Part shown: positions 4,912-6,344 of the stretch, piece by piece
Position numbering within the stretch: position 1 is the first letter of the stretch
How the letters are laid out: each line of letters begins with the position of its first letter
NCBI GenBank assembly: GCA_012513595.1
Contig: JAAZBY010000231.1
Location: forward strand, 1 to 6,344
DNA length: 6,344 nucleotides
Direction: 5' to 3'
DNA from: Chloroflexota bacterium
Lineage (GTDB): Bacteria; Chloroflexota; Anaerolineae; UBA1429
Notes under the pieces: model-generated
What the model saw: the letters and a program-made list of their open reading frames with translations, nothing else
What the model was told of the DNA's origin: nothing
Database searches by the model: none
Program-made: the position numbers and the translations under genes

Positions 4912-6344
4912 ATGCAGCAGCGCCCCAACATTCTGTTCCTGCTGCCCGACCAGCTGCGGGCCGATTTCCTCAGCTGTTACGGAGCGCAGTTCATCCAGAC
5001 TCCTCACATCGACAGCATCGCGTCGCGTGGCAACCTCTTCCGCAACGCCTACTCCGCCTCACCGGTGTGTGTCCCCGCGCGTGTCTCGCTGTTGACGGGC
5101 ATGAATGCCATCAAGAACGGCGTGCTGGACAATGCCCACTTTCTTCGCCCGCACTACGGTGAGAGCGGCCTGCGCACCTGGCCCGAGATGCTCAGCGCGG
5201 CGGGCTACTACACTGCCGCCATCGGCAAGATGCACTTTTACCCGTGGGAGGCCAACCTCGGCTTCCAGGAGCGCATCATCGCCGAGGACAAGATCTGGAT
5301 CCACATCAACGACGACTATGCCGCCCACCTGCGGGAGCATGGCTACAGGAAGTCGGTCGGCTATGAGAAGCCCGAGTACCACGCCAACCACGGCGCCTTT
5401 GTGAGCGATATCCCCTGGGAGCACGCCGTCGACCGCTTCGTCGGGCAGGAGACGTGCCGGTTCCTGCGCGAGTACGACCGGGAGGAGCCCTTCGCCGTCA
5501 TGGTCGGCTTCCCGGGGCCGCACAACCCGTATGACCCGTCCCCCGAGTACGCGGACCTCTTTGACCCGGCCGCCATGCCGGCGCCGATCCCCGCGGCTGA
5601 GCGGCTGCGCGTGGCGGACGGCGGGGGCGTCACCCGGCAAAAGTCGTGGTACGCGATCGAGAACGCCGAGTTCAACGAACAGCACATGCGCCAGATGCGG
5701 GCCTACTATGCGGCCCTGGTGGCCCAGATCGACCACGAGGTCGGCTGCATCCTGGCTACCCTTCGGGAACGCGGCCTGCTGGAGAACACGCTGGTGATCT
5801 TCTCCAGCGATCATGGCGACTACCTCGGCGACCATGGGCTGAAGGACAAGAATTCGTTCTATGAGACGGCCACCCGCGTGCCGATGCTGGCCCACGTTCC
5901 CGGCGCCGAGGGGCACACGGAGCATGCCGGCTTGGTGGAGCTTGCCGATATCACGGCCACCATCCTCCGCTATGCCGGCTGCGAGCTGCCGGCCTACCTG
6001 GACGCTATGCCGCTCCCGGCAACTGGCCTCGACGTGGCGGCCGAGCGCGAGCGCATCTACGGCATGCTGAGCACCGGGACCATGGTGTGCGACGGGGAGT
6101 GGAAGCTCTGCAAGTACGCCAACGGGCAGACGATGCTCTTCCATCTCCCCGATGACCCGGAGGAACAGCACAACCTGGCGGACGATCCGCTCTACGCGGC
6201 CGAGTACCGCAGGCTGGACCAGGAGCTGACCCGCGAGGTGATCCGCTCCGTGCGCGCCAGCAACTACGAGCAAAGGGTCATGGCGCGCAGCCTGTCGCAC
6301 AGCGACGAGTTCGGCCAGCGCGGCTGGCAGCGTCCCTATCCTGG
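4912..6344 (+). CDS. Type I (formylglycine-dependent) sulfatase, choline-sulfatase/arylsulfatase-like; C terminus cut by window
   Basis: Likely hydrolyses a sulfate ester, or a phosphonate or phosphate ester, in the cytoplasm. Translation from ATG 4912 stays open for 477 codons to the edge. The active-site cysteine that becomes formylglycine is C53 in the motif CVPAR (C-x-P-x-R, 53-57), followed by SLLTG. Metal and substrate ligands expected for the family are visible: D13-Q14 (PDQLRAD), K106 and H108 (GKMHF), H204 (GPHNPYDP), D300-H301 (SSDHGD) and K313. The GKMHF form and the DQ/DH ligand pairs resemble choline sulfatases and phosphonate monoester hydrolases rather than classical secreted arylsulfatases. 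No signal peptide is present; the N terminus goes straight into the first strand (RPNILFLLPDQ). TAGGAG lies 9 nt before the ATG. The end, GWQRPYP, looks like the usual C-terminal region, so only a short tail is missing. No maturation enzyme gene is in the window. Confidence 0.93.
   Translation, partial: MQQRPNILFLLPDQLRADFLSCYGAQFIQTPHIDSIASRGNLFRNAYSASPVCVPARVSLLTGMNAIKNGVLDNAHFLRPHYGESGLRTWPEMLSAAGYYTAAIGKMHFYPWEANLGFQERIIAEDKIWIHINDDYAAHLREHGYRKSVGYEKPEYHANHGAFVSDIPWEHAVDRFVGQETCRFLREYDREEPFAVMVGFPGPHNPYDPSPEYADLFDPAAMPAPIPAAERLRVADGGGVTRQKSWYAIENAEFNEQHMRQMRAYYAALVAQIDHEVGCILATLRERGLLENTLVIFSSDHGDYLGDHGLKDKNSFYETATRVPMLAHVPGAEGHTEHAGLVELADITATILRYAGCELPAYLDAMPLPATGLDVAAERERIYGMLSTGTMVCDGEWKLCKYANGQTMLFHLPDDPEEQHNLADDPLYAAEYRRLDQELTREVIRSVRASNYEQRVMARSLSHSDEFGQRGWQRPYP

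Noticed and set aside
5059..6300. 413-codon open frame on the minus strand opposite the sulfatase
   Set aside because: It lies wholly antisense to a sulfatase with every catalytic motif intact. Its translation is low-complexity (H, V, G, R rich), as expected from G+C-rich third-position bias, and it shows no recognisable domain.

Overview
This is a bacterial window, G+C-rich (roughly two-thirds by eye). Shine-Dalgarno (SD) sites are strong (GGAG/AGGAGG type), GTG and TTG starts occur, and the sigma70-type promoters are readable. Taxonomy cannot be fixed from the sequence. Chloroflexota or a high-G+C Bacillota lineage would fit the style of the ABC exporter and the sulfatase, but that is a weak inference. 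There are six genes, two of them cut by the window edges. No rRNA, tRNA, IS element, CRISPR array or phage gene was seen.

Left arm (1-1221, minus strand): a two-gene ABC exporter operon. An ATP-binding subunit of the multidrug/ABC-2 type (1221 to 352) overlaps by one base (TGATG) the start of its ABC-2 permease, which runs off the left edge. A divergent promoter region follows (1222-1461). It has a TTGACA/TACGAT promoter reading left into the ABC operon and a TTGGCT/TACAAT promoter reading right, their -35 boxes 30 bp apart.

Middle (1462-4219, plus strand): two tandem, clearly paralogous 12-helix Major Facilitator Superfamily (MFS) transporters. They align without gaps over about 400 residues at roughly 60-65 % identity by hand count. 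The second begins with TTG behind a well-placed GGAG and has no obvious promoter of its own, so the pair is probably co-transcribed. With the ABC exporter the left two-thirds of the window looks like an efflux locus. Substrates are unknown.

Right arm (4297-6344, plus strand): a good TTGACA-18-TATCAT promoter just after the second MFS gene drives a small two-helix membrane protein with a bacterial PH (bPH2/YdbS-like) domain. A type I sulfatase follows 21 bp later, with a formylglycine motif and no signal peptide; it is cut at the right edge only a little before its expected C terminus. The two probably form an operon separate from the transporters.

No clearly unprecedented system is visible. 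The points most worth a second look are the tandem MFS pair with matching asymmetric loss of the N-half motif A aspartate, the leader hairpin that could cover the SD site of the first MFS gene, the compact divergent promoter region, and the substrate class of the sulfatase.
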